Assembly (NCBI RefSeq): GCF_001263795.1
Contig: NZ_LHUR01000031.1
Coordinates: forward strand, 62,001-126,000
From: Clostridium homopropionicum DSM 5847
Lineage (GTDB): Bacteria; Bacillota; Clostridia; Clostridiales; Clostridiaceae
Length of the DNA stretch: 64,000 bases
Direction of reading: 5' to 3'
Shown one piece after another: positions 35,477 to 45,973 of the stretch; position 1 is the stretch's first letter, and each line of letters opens with the position of its first letter. The position numbers and the translations under genes are program-made. The notes below the pieces were generated by a model. The model had not been told where the DNA came from. It ran no database searches and was given only the letters and a program-made list of their open reading frames with translations.

Positions 35477-37066
35477 ATGAGCTATTATAAAAAAATTATA
35501 TTAATTATTGGGTTCACCATGATTAGCTTTTTATTGTGCAGCTGTACCCCTAAAGATATTTCTGACACAGTTAAAATCTCCTCACCTGATAATTATGAAA
35601 TGCCCTTAACTGGGGATTGGGTCGTAAGTAAGCAATATAATAAAAATTTAGAATCAGGAAATAGTGTAACTCCTGAAACTGAAGCATCCGTTGGAAAAAT
35701 TGTATCTATAAATAAAAATGATATAGTTTTATTTGACAAAGAATGCTTTAATCCAGAATTTAAAATAAAAACAGTAGACAGTAAAAGCTATTTAGTGAGC
35801 AAATTTGAAATTAATCCAGAAGCTTTAGATATTTCACAATCAGAAATTCAAATAGTTACTGTAACTCAGAAGGATAATTTTTTTGCTTCTTTTATAATGC
35901 TTGATAAGGACAATATTATCACTTATATAGACGGGTTTTTCTATCACTTGGTGCCAAAGCTTAATGAAGATAAAAATAATAACCAAGCAAACAAAAAAGA
36001 ATCTAATATAAAGAGTGCATCTCAAAGCAATAAAGTGCAAGATAGGATAATAAATAGCGAAAAATTATTGTATTCATCTGAAATACAGAAGCAGCTTAGT
36101 TCAGGCATACTCCTTGGTTTAAAGTCCTATGAAAGTAAAGGAAACAACATTGAAATCCCTGTATATAGGACTCTCTGGATCAATCTAGGAGCTTACTCTG
36201 AAAAACCATCTATCGATGTGATTCCTCGCTTAATAGTTCCACGAAAAAGTGGGTTTTGGTTTGTAGATGTTGAAAATAAATTGAAAAGTTCTCACGTCGA
36301 AAGTTCAATTTTTGTTTATCCTATAAACAAAAATATTCAACAAAAATCTCAAGAAAGTGGTATAATTAATGGTGGTCAAGCCTACACGGGAGTTGATATT
36401 TTCTTTATTGGCAACGATTATATCTCCCTGGAGCTTAATGGAAGTAAATTTAATTCTAATGCTAATAATTCTAACACAAGTTTTCTTAGACTCTATGCTT
36501 TGGATACTATAAACTCAAAAAATAGTTCGCCAATTATTATATCCAATCTCCTTGGCGAAGATGCCATCAAAGCATTAAATCAAGGTGCGGCTGCATATTT
36601 AACCTCACTTAATTTTAACGAAAGGCAAAAGATGGAGCAAATTCCTAGTAATTATAGCTTTGGAATAATTAGGAGGAATGGAAAGTGGGTACTTCGCGGA
36701 AGATTGAATGAGCTTGACATTTTGTCAGAAAAATCCTCTGAAAATAGTAATCTTGGGGATTTTGATATTCCAATAATCCTTACTAAGGATATTGTAGCTT
36801 ATGATTCCTTGTATCCATCTTGGAGCATTATTAAAGAAATGGTTCCAGAGGCTGTCGATGCTTATTCTTCACCAAATAGGCATTATGTAATTGTAATCAC
36901 CAAGACTTCCTTAATTGTATATAATGTTACGGATGGGCGTTTAGGATCATCACCTTTGTTAACCTTTAATCTTAATTCGAAAGAAAATATCATAATGTCT
37001 CAATGGTCTACTGGTAGCTATGTGAGAACTTGGGATGAACAAATGAAAAAATTAATTAAACAGTAG
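35477..37066 (+). CDS. putative lipoprotein next to two-component system
   Basis: A 529-aa lipoprotein: signal with lipobox LLCSC near residue 20. The mature part begins with about 120 residues of beta-rich sequence (LTGDWVVSKQYNK, IVSINKNDIVLFD), then a low-complexity Asn/Lys/Ser linker near residues 165-190. A large second domain follows (YRTLWINLGAYSEKPSIDVIPRLIVPRKSGFWFVD) and ends in a WSTGSYVRTWDEQ tail. The start at 35477 follows TAGGAGG by 9 bases; the longer frame back to 35423 has none. It follows the kinase gene by 78 bases and may be its target or sensor partner. Family not recognised. Confidence 0.78.
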   Translation: MSYYKKIILIIGFTMISFLLCSCTPKDISDTVKISSPDNYEMPLTGDWVVSKQYNKNLESGNSVTPETEASVGKIVSINKNDIVLFDKECFNPEFKIKTVDSKSYLVSKFEINPEALDISQSEIQIVTVTQKDNFFASFIMLDKDNIITYIDGFFYHLVPKLNEDKNNNQANKKESNIKSASQSNKVQDRIINSEKLLYSSEIQKQLSSGILLGLKSYESKGNNIEIPVYRTLWINLGAYSEKPSIDVIPRLIVPRKSGFWFVDVENKLKSSHVESSIFVYPINKNIQQKSQESGIINGGQAYTGVDIFFIGNDYISLELNGSKFNSNANNSNTSFLRLYALDTINSKNSSPIIISNLLGEDAIKALNQGAAAYLTSLNFNERQKMEQIPSNYSFGIIRRNGKWVLRGRLNELDILSEKSSENSNLGDFDIPIILTKDIVAYDSLYPSWSIIKEMVPEAVDAYSSPNRHYVIVITKTSLIVYNVTDGRLGSSPLLTFNLNSKENIIMSQWSTGSYVRTWDEQMKKLIKQ

Positions 37067-37103
37067 ACGTACTAATCTAGCTGTTCTAAGGGATGGGGTA
37101 AAA

Positions 37104-38018
37104 TTGAGAAAAACACATAAAAGAGGAAACATCAAAAATATAATAATTGTGATAATAAGTTTTATGTTTCTATTTTCTATAGGCTTTGTAGCTGGGACTA
37201 AACTCCTTAATAAATCAAGCTCTACAGAAAATAATACCTTGACTAAAGATAACCAAGCTCTTCAAGGAAATAGAGATTCCGTTTTAAAAAATGTGGACAA
37301 TGCTGGCGAAATAACGTCTCCTGACAAGAGCCAAACTAATACTGAAAATGCAAATAATACTACCAAAACCACGAACCCATCTTCTGAAGGTACTACTTCA
37401 ACAAATAAAAACGGGGATAAAAGCGGGGACAGTGCTACAAAAAAGGAAGCATTTTTGACTTTTGATGATGGTCCAACTACGAATATAACTCCTAAAATTT
37501 TAAAAATATTAGATGACTATAATATAAAAGCAACTTTCTTTGTAGTAGGCCAAAATGCTGAAAATTACCCTGAATTGGTGAGAGAGGAAAGAGATAAGGG
37601 ACATAGCATTGCTAATCATACTTATTCTCATGATTACAAATACATTTATGCTAGTACAAGCAATTTTATAAAAGATATTGAAAAAAACAATCAAGTATTA
37701 ACTTCTATTTTAGGAGAATATAATAGTAAAATCATTAGATTCCCAGGAGGCTCCTTTGGAAGTAAAAGAGCTCCTTATAGGGAAGCTGTAAAAAAAGCTG
37801 GTTATACTTACGTTGATTGGAACGCTTTAAATGGAGATGCAGAAAAACTTAATGTTCCTGCTGATAAGCTGTTAGAGAATATAAAATCTACTGTTGGGAA
37901 TCAAAATCATTTAGTAATTTTAATGCATGACTCTTCAACTAAAGCAACCACAGTAGAAGCTCTTCCAAAAATTATAGACTATTTAAAGAGTAAGGGATAT
38001 GAGTTTAAAGCTATGTAA
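37104..38018 (+). CDS. polysaccharide deacetylase (NodB fold), membrane-anchored
   Basis: A 304-aa exported enzyme. N-terminal signal anchor at residues 10-30, a Thr/Ser/Asn-rich linker to about residue 110, then the NodB domain. Motif 1 is TFDDGPT (catalytic base and metal Asp), motif 2 HSIANHTYSHD (metal His pair), motif 3 RFPGGSFG, and VILMHDSS near the end supplies the late catalytic motif. It likely removes acetyl groups from peptidoglycan N-acetylglucosamine or a similar wall glycan. A TTG start with a modest ribosome site is assumed. A GGGGACAGTGCT word lies in the linker at 37425-37436. Confidence 0.93.
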   Translation: MRKTHKRGNIKNIIIVIISFMFLFSIGFVAGTKLLNKSSSTENNTLTKDNQALQGNRDSVLKNVDNAGEITSPDKSQTNTENANNTTKTTNPSSEGTTSTNKNGDKSGDSATKKEAFLTFDDGPTTNITPKILKILDDYNIKATFFVVGQNAENYPELVREERDKGHSIANHTYSHDYKYIYASTSNFIKDIEKNNQVLTSILGEYNSKIIRFPGGSFGSKRAPYREAVKKAGYTYVDWNALNGDAEKLNVPADKLLENIKSTVGNQNHLVILMHDSSTKATTVEALPKIIDYLKSKGYEFKAM

Positions 38019-38081
38019 ATACTAGCTTTAACACAATAATATAAATTTATAATAATATCCATGATATTTATTAAAAAATCT

Positions 38082-38118
38082 AAAGACCTAATGCTATAAT
38101 TGAAGCATCAGGTCTTTT
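38082..38118 (+). terminator. terminator after deacetylase gene
   Basis: AAAGACCTAATGCT pairs with AGCATCAGGTCTTT (one mismatch) and is followed by T-rich DNA. Confidence 0.8.
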
Positions 38119-38169
38119 AAATTATTATATCCAAAAATGTTAGTAAAGTTTATTACTAATATAAATAAA

Positions 38170-38520
38170 TTATTCTCGTTCTATCTCTAACATTATTTTA
38201 TCTACAAAATTTTTATAATTAATTAAACTTGCATATAACTTTATATCTATCTTTGTAGAACTTTTACTTTTGTCTAAATATTTTCTAATTAATTCAACTA
38301 AAACTCCATTAAGACTATTTAAATTTTCATTTCTATAATTAATATTATTCAAATACTTTAATTTTTCCTTTATATCTTCCAATACTCCTAAAGTTTCTTC
38401 ATTAAATATACTTAAATTTATATTTTTTATTTCTTGAAGAATATCTATTGTTTCTGATATTGTTTTTTCCAATATAGTCTTTTTTCTGCCACTTATAAAT
38501 CTTACCATTTTCGATATCAT
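38170..38520 (-). CDS. small helical protein of unknown function
   Basis: A 116-aa protein, almost all alpha-helical and charged (SETIDILQEIKNIN, LEDIKEKLKYLNNIN), with a short hydrophobic/basic start (MISKMVRFISGRKK). AAAGGATATTT precedes the ATG. It lies 27 bases after the uracil-DNA glycosylase gene on the same strand and may be co-transcribed. Family not recognised. Confidence 0.65.
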   Translation of the reverse strand: MISKMVRFISGRKKTILEKTISETIDILQEIKNINLSIFNEETLGVLEDIKEKLKYLNNINYRNENLNSLNGVLVELIRKYLDKSKSSTKIDIKLYASLINYKNFVDKIMLEIERE

Positions 38521-38547
38521 AAATATCCTTTCTATACAACACTTATG

Positions 38548-39108
38548 TTAGTCATTCAAAGCATCATATTTTTTCTTAATCTCTTTAATATCTTCCCAAA
38601 ATAATGCCTTTTTGCTTTCATCTCTAAATAGTGCAGCTGGATGGAATGTAGCCATGATTTGAACACCTTTTCTCTCAAACCATTTTCCTCTATCTCTTGT
38701 TATTTTAAAGTCTTCTCCTATTATATATTTAGAAGAAACTGCTCCTAAGCATATTATAATCTTTGGCTTAATTAGGGCTACTTGATTTCTAAGGTAAGGT
38801 AAGCAGGCTTGTGCCTCATCTTCCTTAGGAGTTCTGTTGTTTTCAGGTCTGCATTTACATACATTGGCTATATAAAAATCTTCTCCTCTTATCAGATTTA
38901 CTGCTTTCAAAGCCTTCTCTAAGAGTTGACCAGCCCTACCAACAAATGGCCTTCCTGACTTATCCTCATCTGCTCCTGGTGCCTCTCCTACAAATAAAAG
39001 CTTTGCCTTTGGATTCCCCTCGCCAAAAACCATATTTATTCTATTATTACCTAGTTCACATCTTTTGCACTGGCAACACTGATTATACAATTCCCTCCAC
39101 TGAAGCAT
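38548..39108 (-). CDS. type-4 uracil-DNA glycosylase
   Basis: A 186-aa Fe-S uracil-DNA glycosylase that removes uracil from DNA in base-excision repair. The first two Fe-S cysteines are in CQCKRC, the active-site motif is GEAPGADED, and the rest of the cluster ligands lie in [14 protein letters not shown] and the following helix. ATFHPAAL is the late conserved motif. I start at the ATG 39106-39108 because GAGAGGTG lies 6 bases before; the GTG at 39117 is part of that site. Confidence 0.94.
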   Translation of the reverse strand: MLQWRELYNQCCQCKRCELGNNRINMVFGEGNPKAKLLFVGEAPGADEDKSGRPFVGRAGQLLEKALKAVNLIRGEDFYIANVCKCRPENNRTPKEDEAQACLPYLRNQVALIKPKIIICLGAVSSKYIIGEDFKITRDRGKWFERKGVQIMATFHPAALFRDESKKALFWEDIKEIKKKYDALND

Positions 39109-39158
39109 AAAATTCACCTCTCAGCCTATTTCTTTCTTAAATAATAGCACAAAATATT

Positions 39159-39170
39159 GGGACTGTCCCT
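39159..39170. repeat. single GGGACTGTCCC repeat
   Basis: GGGACTGTCCCT in the gap between the glycosylase and the chemoreceptor gene; no partner arm within reach except the copy at 39266-39277, which is direct and not inverted. Confidence 0.8.
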
Positions 39171-39188
39171 TAATTTATCTCAAAAAAT

Positions 39189-39225
39189 AAGAAACCTTTC
39201 ACTTTATAAATCTGAAAGATTTCTT
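39189..39225 (-). terminator. terminator of chemoreceptor gene
   Basis: AAGAAACCTTTCA pairs with TGAAAGATTTCTT around a loop, followed on the minus strand by ATTTTTTG. It lies between the two single repeat copies. Confidence 0.7.
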
Positions 39226-39265
39226 ATCCTTTGTCCGTAATTTTAAGAAGGTTTATGAGGTTTAT

Positions 39266-39301
39266 GGGACTGTCCCTATACTTTACCTCCCTATACTTTA
39301 C
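39266..39301. repeat. GGGACTGTCCC copy followed by TATACTTTACC tandem
   Basis: GGGACTGTCCCT at 39266-39277 runs into three copies of a TATACTTTA(CC) word, the last forming the stop region of the chemoreceptor gene (its final codons are FKV then TAG). This suggests local duplication at the repeat has set the end of that gene. Confidence 0.7.
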
Positions 39302-41326
39302 CTATACTTTAAACACTTTTATTGCATCATATAATTCTTGTACCATTGTGTTAAGTTTTCCTATTGATGCTGCTAACTCTTGCATTGATGCTGCCTGCTC
39401 TTCTGTAGCTGCAGAAACTTCTTCAGAAGAAGCTGCAGTTTCTTCTGATACAGCAGAAACACTTTGAATATCATTAATTACAGTTTCCTTGTCATTATTC
39501 ATATTACCTAAGGATGTTGTCATATTTTCAATCATTGAAGCTATATTAACAATATTTTTTGAGATATTCTCAAAGGTTTCACCTGTTTCGTTAACAGACT
39601 CAGTTTGCTCCTTTACAGCCTTTTTAACATTTGAAACAATGTTTACTGCATCATTTGTCTTATCTTGAATATCCATTACAATTCCTTCTATTTGTTTTGC
39701 AGAGTCTGCAGATTGTTCAGCAAGCTTTCTTACTTCTTCAGCTACTACTGCAAATCCTTTACCTGCCTCTCCAGCCCTAGCAGCTTCTATTGCAGCATTT
39801 AAAGCTAGTAAATTCGTTTGTTCAGCAATGTTACTTATTGCTTCTATTATTGCTCCTATATTGGAAGAGCTTGTCTTAAGTTGATCCATAATTTGTGATA
39901 CTTTTTCAACTTCTTTATCATTTTCATCTGTTTTATCAAATAAGGTCTTTACAATATTTTTGGAATTAGCATTAATTTTTAATATATCATCAGCATTTAA
40001 TTTCATCTTCTCAGAAAATTCGTTAAGCTTTTCTATTTCATTACCAACCATAGTCATTTTGTCTACTACAGTTTCAACGTTTTCTGATTGATGAGAAGAG
40101 CCTTGAGCTATTTGCTGAACTGTCTTTGCTACCTCATCAATTGATAAAGTGTAACTTTCTGAAGTCTCAACTAAGGTATCTGCCGTTGATGATACAGTTC
40201 CTATGGAATCTTCAATTTTCTTTACAAGCTCTCTAATCTTTTCTGCCATAGAATTAAAGCTATTAGCCAATTTACCAAGCTCATCTTTTGATTTAACATC
40301 ACAATGTATAGTCAGATCTCCATTTGCAGCTTCCTCCATTAGAGACACAATTTTAACTATTGGTTTAGTTATGCTTCTTGATATAATAGCACCTAAACTA
40401 ATTGAAGCAAAAATAGCTACTAGAAAAATTATCGTGCTTGTCTTTAGCATAGCTGAGACAGCTTCATTCATATCACTAGTATTACGTGTTGTAGACAATA
40501 CCCAATTTACATCAGGCACAACAGCGTAAGATTGAACCTTAGATTCTCCATTATACAAATATTCTTCTACAGCGCTCTCGACTTTTTCATTTCTCTTAAT
40601 CTTTTCAATTACAGCAAGAATTACTGAGCTTTGTGTAGGCTTTGTAATATTTTCCTTGACAGGATGAGCTAATACCATTCCAGTAGAATCTACTAAATAA
40701 GCATAACCTGTTTTACCTATCTTTATTTTATCCAAGTGCTTAGTAAACAAGTCTACATATACAGAGTTTACCATAACACTAATTACTTTTCCCGTTTCAT
40801 CCTTCACAGGAGAAGCAAAAGTTATAATTGCTCTGCCATCTACTTTAGAAATAATAGTATTACTAATAGTAGTTTGCCCAAGCATTGCTTTTTTAAAGTA
40901 ATCCCTTTCTTTTATATTTATCTTCAAAGTCTTAGGATTACTATCTGCAAAAATAATTCCATTAGAATCCGCTACAAATAAATGTTCATGTAGTTCTATT
41001 TTACCGAACCTATCCTTTAAAAAATTATTTGCTTTTATACTTTCTGCATATCCCTTTGTAAAAAACCCTTCAGTAGGATCATTTTGTCTAACTTTTGAAA
41101 CATCAATTATTTGGCTGCTAGATGCAAGTAGCTCTGATTGACTTTTTTCTCCAATAATTAATGCATATATAGTTTGACTTTCTTGAGAACTTACATTTAA
41201 TAAAGCTTGTCTGTTTTGGCCATTTATTGTTCTTGAAGCAATCATATAGGATAATAAACTTGTAATTGCTAAAGTAATAATTACCAAAGCAGAAATCATT
41301 ATAGGAAGTTTTTTCCTAATAGTCAT
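39302..41326 (-). CDS. methyl-accepting chemotaxis protein
   Basis: A 674-aa chemoreceptor. First membrane helix at about residues 8-30, an extracellular double Cache domain ([36 protein letters not shown]), a second helix near 285-310, HAMP, and a full cytoplasmic signalling domain with hairpin tip [20 protein letters not shown]. The C-terminal end [18 protein letters not shown] is the usual adaptation region. The ATG at 41324-41326 follows GGAGGGGG; the longer frame to 41365 is unlikely. A sigma-D-like promoter lies 83 bases upstream, so it belongs to the motility regulon. Confidence 0.95.
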   Translation of the reverse strand: MTIRKKLPIMISALVIITLAITSLLSYMIASRTINGQNRQALLNVSSQESQTIYALIIGEKSQSELLASSSQIIDVSKVRQNDPTEGFFTKGYAESIKANNFLKDRFGKIELHEHLFVADSNGIIFADSNPKTLKINIKERDYFKKAMLGQTTISNTIISKVDGRAIITFASPVKDETGKVISVMVNSVYVDLFTKHLDKIKIGKTGYAYLVDSTGMVLAHPVKENITKPTQSSVILAVIEKIKRNEKVESAVEEYLYNGESKVQSYAVVPDVNWVLSTTRNTSDMNEAVSAMLKTSTIIFLVAIFASISLGAIISRSITKPIVKIVSLMEEAANGDLTIHCDVKSKDELGKLANSFNSMAEKIRELVKKIEDSIGTVSSTADTLVETSESYTLSIDEVAKTVQQIAQGSSHQSENVETVVDKMTMVGNEIEKLNEFSEKMKLNADDILKINANSKNIVKTLFDKTDENDKEVEKVSQIMDQLKTSSSNIGAIIEAISNIAEQTNLLALNAAIEAARAGEAGKGFAVVAEEVRKLAEQSADSAKQIEGIVMDIQDKTNDAVNIVSNVKKAVKEQTESVNETGETFENISKNIVNIASMIENMTTSLGNMNNDKETVINDIQSVSAVSEETAASSEEVSAATEEQAASMQELAASIGKLNTMVQELYDAIKVFKV

Positions 41327-41408
41327 ATTTTCCCCCTCCATTAGCGTACATGCTTTAAATTTCATAACCTACTTTGTAAATTTTTCGTTAAAATTAACAT
41401 AATATAAT

Positions 41409-41435
41409 TTATCGAATTTTGATTAAAAATCTTTA
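41409..41435 (-). promoter_or_regulatory. sigma-D (motility sigma) type promoter
   Basis: On the minus strand TAAA, exactly 15 bases, then TTCGATAA, against the TAAA-N15-GCCGATAA consensus: 10 of 12 defined bases match. It is 83 bases upstream of the chemoreceptor start. The rest of the 367-base gap 41327-41693 is AT-rich and shows nothing else I can support. Confidence 0.65.
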
Positions 41436-41693
41436 GTTTTTATTAAATTAATATACAGCATTAATAATTATAATCAAAGTTTTAAAGGTTTATCAAGGTT
41501 TTCTTGTATGTTTATGGTGATTAATGAAAAATTTTTTATGCAATCTTTAAATTATCGGTCGAATATTGATATTAAATTCTTAATTATTATAGTCTTACAA
41601 AATATATTACCTTGTGTAATACTTCCAAATACAATACTATATATAATGTATCTTTAATATTATATTTTCTGTTTTTTAAGGGGATCTAGAATT

Positions 41694-43043
41694 ATGTTAT
41701 ACAATGTAAAGGTAATTAAAAATGTCTTAAAATTAGCTCTTCCTGCTGTGGGAGAAATGATTTTGTATATGACCATATGGGTTTTTGATACTATGATGGT
41801 TGGGAAGTACGGAGGTCAAACTGCGGTTAGTTCTGTAGGTTTAAGCTCTGAAATTCTATATACTTTTGTAAATATGCTTATATCAGTTGGTATCTCTGTT
41901 GGAATTACTTCCTTAGTGGCAAGACGATATGGAGCAAAAGAATTATCTTCAGCTGAAGAATATGCTACTATCGGTTTTTTTATAGGCGTTATCATAGCCT
42001 TAATTTTATCAATATCAATGTTCACGTTTTCTAGACAAATATTAATTTTCGGTGGAGCTAAGCTAGATGTAATCGGTCTAGGAGTTATGTACATGAGGAT
42101 TGTATCCCTAGGACTATTCTTTAATATGCTGACAAGTATGATGAATGCTGTATTAAGAGGTTATGGGAATACTAAAACTCCATTAATTATATCTTTTATA
42201 ATAAATATTATTAATATTGCTTTAGACTGGGTACTTATCTTTGGAAGACTAGGATTCCCTGAACTTGGAATTAAAGGAGCTGCAATAGCCACTGCTACTG
42301 CACATATTTGTGGATTTATCTTTGCCATAACTTACATGAAAAGCAAATCAAAAATAAAGATTAAACCAAAATATATAATATATCTTAATAAAAGAAAGTT
42401 AACAAATATACTAACCCTCTCAATACCTTCTTCCTTACAAGAGGGTGCATTTAGCATAAGTCGTCTTATAAGCACATTCATGATTATGCATATTGGACAA
42501 ACTGCATTTGCTGCGAACCAAATAACGACGACCATTGAATCCATCTCATTTATGCCTGGCTGGGGATTTGGAATTGCAGCAACAACTTTAGTAGGCCACA
42601 AAATTGGAGAAAAAAACATTAGAGAAGCTAAAGTATATTCTTATACCTGTGCTGCTCTAGGAACTGTATTTATGGGTATATGTGCTATTACGTTTCTAAT
42701 AGCTCCTAATTTTTTAATATCTTTATTTATTAAAGAAACTGAGAAAGAAGTTATTCGTTTAGGAGCCTTTTGCCTTATGGTAGCTTCTGTTGAACAAATA
42801 CCAATGGCAATTTCATTAATTTTGAATGGCTCTTTAAAAGGTGCTGGAGATACAAAAACACCTTTTATTATATCTTTAATATCCAGTTGGGGCATACGTC
42901 TGCCTTTAATGTTTTTGTTTATATATATCCTTAAGGTTTCGGTAATTTATGTTTGGTGGATTACTTCTATTCAGTGGATATTTGAAGGAATTTTAATGAT
43001 AATACTATTTAATAAAAAGTTTAAGTCTTTTGAAAAAAGCTAG
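41694..43043 (+). CDS. MATE family efflux transporter
   Basis: A 449-aa membrane protein with twelve predicted helices in two homologous halves. N-terminal ALPAVGEMILYMTIWVFDTMMVG and FNMLTSMMNAVLRGYGNTKTPL are typical MatE segments, repeated in the second half as SIPSSLQEGAFSISRL and LILNGSLKGAGDTKTPF. It exports cationic compounds with Na+ or H+ exchange; the substrate is unknown. AAGGGGATCTAGAATT precedes the ATG. Single gene closed by the paired repeat at 43042-43080. Confidence 0.94.
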   Translation: MLYNVKVIKNVLKLALPAVGEMILYMTIWVFDTMMVGKYGGQTAVSSVGLSSEILYTFVNMLISVGISVGITSLVARRYGAKELSSAEEYATIGFFIGVIIALILSISMFTFSRQILIFGGAKLDVIGLGVMYMRIVSLGLFFNMLTSMMNAVLRGYGNTKTPLIISFIINIINIALDWVLIFGRLGFPELGIKGAAIATATAHICGFIFAITYMKSKSKIKIKPKYIIYLNKRKLTNILTLSIPSSLQEGAFSISRLISTFMIMHIGQTAFAANQITTTIESISFMPGWGFGIAATTLVGHKIGEKNIREAKVYSYTCAALGTVFMGICAITFLIAPNFLISLFIKETEKEVIRLGAFCLMVASVEQIPMAISLILNGSLKGAGDTKTPFIISLISSWGIRLPLMFLFIYILKVSVIYVWWITSIQWIFEGILMIILFNKKFKSFEKS

Positions 43044-43080
43044 GGACAGTCCCATAAATTTAAATTATGGGACTGTCCCT
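43042..43080. repeat. paired GGGACAGTCCC repeat between MATE gene and thrB
   Basis: AGGGACAGTCCCATAA (43042-43057) and TTATGGGACTGTCCCT (43065-43080) are perfect complements around a 7-base loop, starting in the stop codon of the MATE gene. It probably also acts as terminator for both convergent genes. Confidence 0.88.
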
Positions 43081-43103
43081 GATTTTCTCTTTATCTTATG
43101 CTT

Positions 43104-43997
43104 CTATTCAAGCACTTTTATTCCTTCAAAATCTGGTTTTAACAAATGAACTTGCCAATTATCTTGAAGTTTACTTAGGAATGTCTTCATATTTTCACAA
43201 AATTCCATATCGTCACCCTTTACCATTGCAATAAGTGTAGATCCTGACCCACTTATTACTTCTGCTAAAGAACCATACTTTTTAGCTGCTGCAAATACCT
43301 CGTCTATATCTCTTATTAAATTTTTTCTGTAATTTTGATGAATTTTATCTTGTACACTTACTCTTAACTTTTCATAGTTACCATTATTCATTGAATTTAC
43401 TAACATTGCTGCTCTTGAAACATTAAATACACATTCTTCTCTTGAATAATCTTTAGGTAGCACTGTTCTGGCATCTTCAGTGCTAAGTTTATAGTCCGGT
43501 ATCATAACAAATAGTCTTAAATCATCAGGTACATTCACCTTAGAATATAGTACTGTCCCCTCATTTACTAATGAAATGGTCATTCCACCTACTACTGCTG
43601 GGACAATATTATCAGGGTGTCCCTCAACCTTTACTGCTTCATTTATTATATCTTCTTCAGTTAAAATTCCTCCCATTACAACATTTGCAGCAAAAATACC
43701 TGCTACTATACATGTTGCACTGCTACCAAGACCTCTAGATATAGGAACATCACATTTTGTTAAATTTAATCTGATTCCGTTGCACTTGTGATTATATTTA
43801 TTAAGAGTATCTATAAAGCTTGTATAAATTAAGTTATCTTCTAAAGCTATAGGTGATGGTTGTCCATTTTGCAAAAATTCAATTTTCCCGTCTATTTGTT
43901 CCAAAGTAATTTCATTATATATATTCAAAGCCATACCAAAACTATCAAATCCAGGTCCAATATTTGCAGTAGTTCCAGGCACCCTAAATCTTATCAT
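43104..43997 (-). CDS. thrB: homoserine kinase
   Basis: A 297-aa GHMP kinase that phosphorylates homoserine in threonine synthesis. It has VPGTTANIGPGFDSFGMAL (substrate site), the ATP loop PISRGLGSSATCIVAG and the late GSGSTLIAM motif. The start at 43997 follows GAGGGAG; the longer frame to 44015 would place that site in the coding region. Thr biosynthesis neighbours are absent. An ACTGTCCCC word lies in the gene at 43552-43560 (encoding GTV). The 320-base gap upstream, 43998-44317, shows no clear signal. Confidence 0.95.
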   Translation of the reverse strand: MIRFRVPGTTANIGPGFDSFGMALNIYNEITLEQIDGKIEFLQNGQPSPIALEDNLIYTSFIDTLNKYNHKCNGIRLNLTKCDVPISRGLGSSATCIVAGIFAANVVMGGILTEEDIINEAVKVEGHPDNIVPAVVGGMTISLVNEGTVLYSKVNVPDDLRLFVMIPDYKLSTEDARTVLPKDYSREECVFNVSRAAMLVNSMNNGNYEKLRVSVQDKIHQNYRKNLIRDIDEVFAAAKKYGSLAEVISGSGSTLIAMVKGDDMEFCENMKTFLSKLQDNWQVHLLKPDFEGIKVLE

Positions 43998-44317
43998 AGA
44001 ATTACACTCCCTCATTAGTATATAATTATTTGCATATTAATAACTTTATTATTACATTTTAAAAATGAATTTATAATACGTACTTTTAAAATTCTTGTCC
44101 TCTATTTACGTACGTGTGTATTTTATCAATAGATTTTCATAATAATAACATAGAATTTTAATATTTTCAATAAATTTATGGGTATAACGACGGATAAAAA
44201 ACCTGAGAAATTATTACCACGCTCTTTATACAAAATGTTCATAAAAATATAGCCGCAGGCATTTGTCATTACCAGCAGCTATTTATAAAACTTTCACTAT
44301 AAATAGAGATGCAATTT

Positions 44318-45973
44318 TTAAAGATTACTGTAAAGTTTAGATGCATTACTCTTTAAAAATTTGTACAAAATTAAATCAACTACTCCGTATAGTGCAACCA
44401 AAAGTATAGCTGTATTAACTAAATTAAACTTGAAAAAGTACACAAAGAAAACAGTAATCCCTGAGAATACCAAGCATGGAATCAATGTAATTAATACATT
44501 TAAATTTTGTTTTACTGCCTTTTGTTCACTATCCCATTGTAATTTAGGATTATTCAAATCAATTATTATTCCAACAAAGTTACTAAATAAAATAGCAATT
44601 AAACCTATAATGGCAATTAATATAATTAAAATCATAGGCAGTTTAATTATTATTAATGTTACAAGTATTAACATTATCATGCTAATAGTACCCATAATAA
44701 ATCCAGTAAACACCTTTGCCATGATTTGAGTAATATAATTTATAGGTACATACTTACTAAAGTAAATATGACTACCTTCTCTAGATATAGCAGTAGCAGT
44801 AATTCCATTAACCGAAGAAACAAAAACTATAAAAACAGTTACTATTGCTAATCCCAAAGGATACATAGAAGGATTACTTATGGCTTTTAAGAACATCTCT
44901 ATTTCTTTACCATTTCCTACGTTGGTGAACATAGGAATGAGTAAAAATATAGGCCATAAGAAGTTCAAAATTACACAATTAATAAAATATGCAGGTGTTC
45001 TAAATAAAAGCTTAATTTCTTTTAATACATATGCCTTAAATACAGAATTCTGAGAAGTAGCTTTAGCAAACTGTTCACCACTTAGTACTATTCTCTTCGT
45101 CGATGTTTGAGAAATCCCTATTACTCCCTTGAAATATAAGATATTTCCTAAAATAATGAAGATAACCACTGCTATTGCAGTTATCAAAACAAATATTATC
45201 AAATTAAAAAGCCCTTGCAAATTCCCACATTCTAGTACTGCAATAGTTGCAAACTTCGAACTTGGAAATAGCCTAGATGTTGCATTTATTAAAGAATTGT
45301 TCCCTTCCATTACCAACCTCTGCATTTGACTCGGATCTGATAAAGTTTTAGCAGCATTTTGTACAACTATATTAGCACCTATACCTATGACAATGGCAAT
45401 AACTCCTCCTATTAACTTGAATCGATCCTTATTTTTTGCAATATTAGAAAACCTCATTATTACCATAACTAATATTGCAGCTGCAATTAGAGGTATTATT
45501 GGAATTGTAATATAAATAATAATATTATACAAATAATATAAAATTGATGCATTACTCTTAATTCCATATGAAATTATAATAGGTAAAAAAATTACTAATT
45601 GAGTTATATACTCATAAACTACAACTACTGCTAGTTTTGCCCCTAATATCTGAGATGCTTTAAAAGGTAAAGGTAATAAATTTTCAATATCCATTGAAAA
45701 ATAAAATGTTCCGATAATATAAAAAATTCCAAGAAAAAAAATTACAGCACAAGATAAGGAAAAGCCCATATCTAAAATAAGTCCTTCTTGACCGATAGTT
45801 TTCAATACTTCATAAAACTTTTCAACGAATGCGCCTATTAAAATCGCAACCGGAATAAAGCAAGCTATTAATAATATTATAAGTAAAAAATTTTTTATCT
45901 TATTAGTTCCTTGTCCAAAGGACTCTCCGCTAGTTTTTAATAAAGCCTTAGTTAAAGCTACAAATCTACTCAT
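44318..45973 (-). CDS. ABC-2 type transporter permease
   Basis: A 551-aa permease with about twelve to fourteen membrane helices in two halves, and a hydrophilic loop near residues 200-235. The N-terminal cytoplasmic part (MSRFVALTKALLKTSGES) and the helix pattern place it with large ABC-2 exporters of the YtrC/ABC-type exporter kind. It overlaps the preceding ATPase gene by 8 bases, so the two make one exporter. Substrate unknown; drugs, peptides or lipids are possible. Confidence 0.88.
   Translation of the reverse strand: MSRFVALTKALLKTSGESFGQGTNKIKNFLLIILLIACFIPVAILIGAFVEKFYEVLKTIGQEGLILDMGFSLSCAVIFFLGIFYIIGTFYFSMDIENLLPLPFKASQILGAKLAVVVVYEYITQLVIFLPIIISYGIKSNASILYYLYNIIIYITIPIIPLIAAAILVMVIMRFSNIAKNKDRFKLIGGVIAIVIGIGANIVVQNAAKTLSDPSQMQRLVMEGNNSLINATSRLFPSSKFATIAVLECGNLQGLFNLIIFVLITAIAVVIFIILGNILYFKGVIGISQTSTKRIVLSGEQFAKATSQNSVFKAYVLKEIKLLFRTPAYFINCVILNFLWPIFLLIPMFTNVGNGKEIEMFLKAISNPSMYPLGLAIVTVFIVFVSSVNGITATAISREGSHIYFSKYVPINYITQIMAKVFTGFIMGTISMIMLILVTLIIIKLPMILIILIAIIGLIAILFSNFVGIIIDLNNPKLQWDSEQKAVKQNLNVLITLIPCLVFSGITVFFVYFFKFNLVNTAILLVALYGVVDLILYKFLKSNASKLYSNL

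Noticed and set aside
41552-41559. Second sigma-D-like -10 (ACCGATAA on the minus strand) upstream of the chemoreceptor
   Set aside because: The -10 match is good but there is no TAAA at 15-base spacing; the element at 41409-41435 fits both boxes and is closer.
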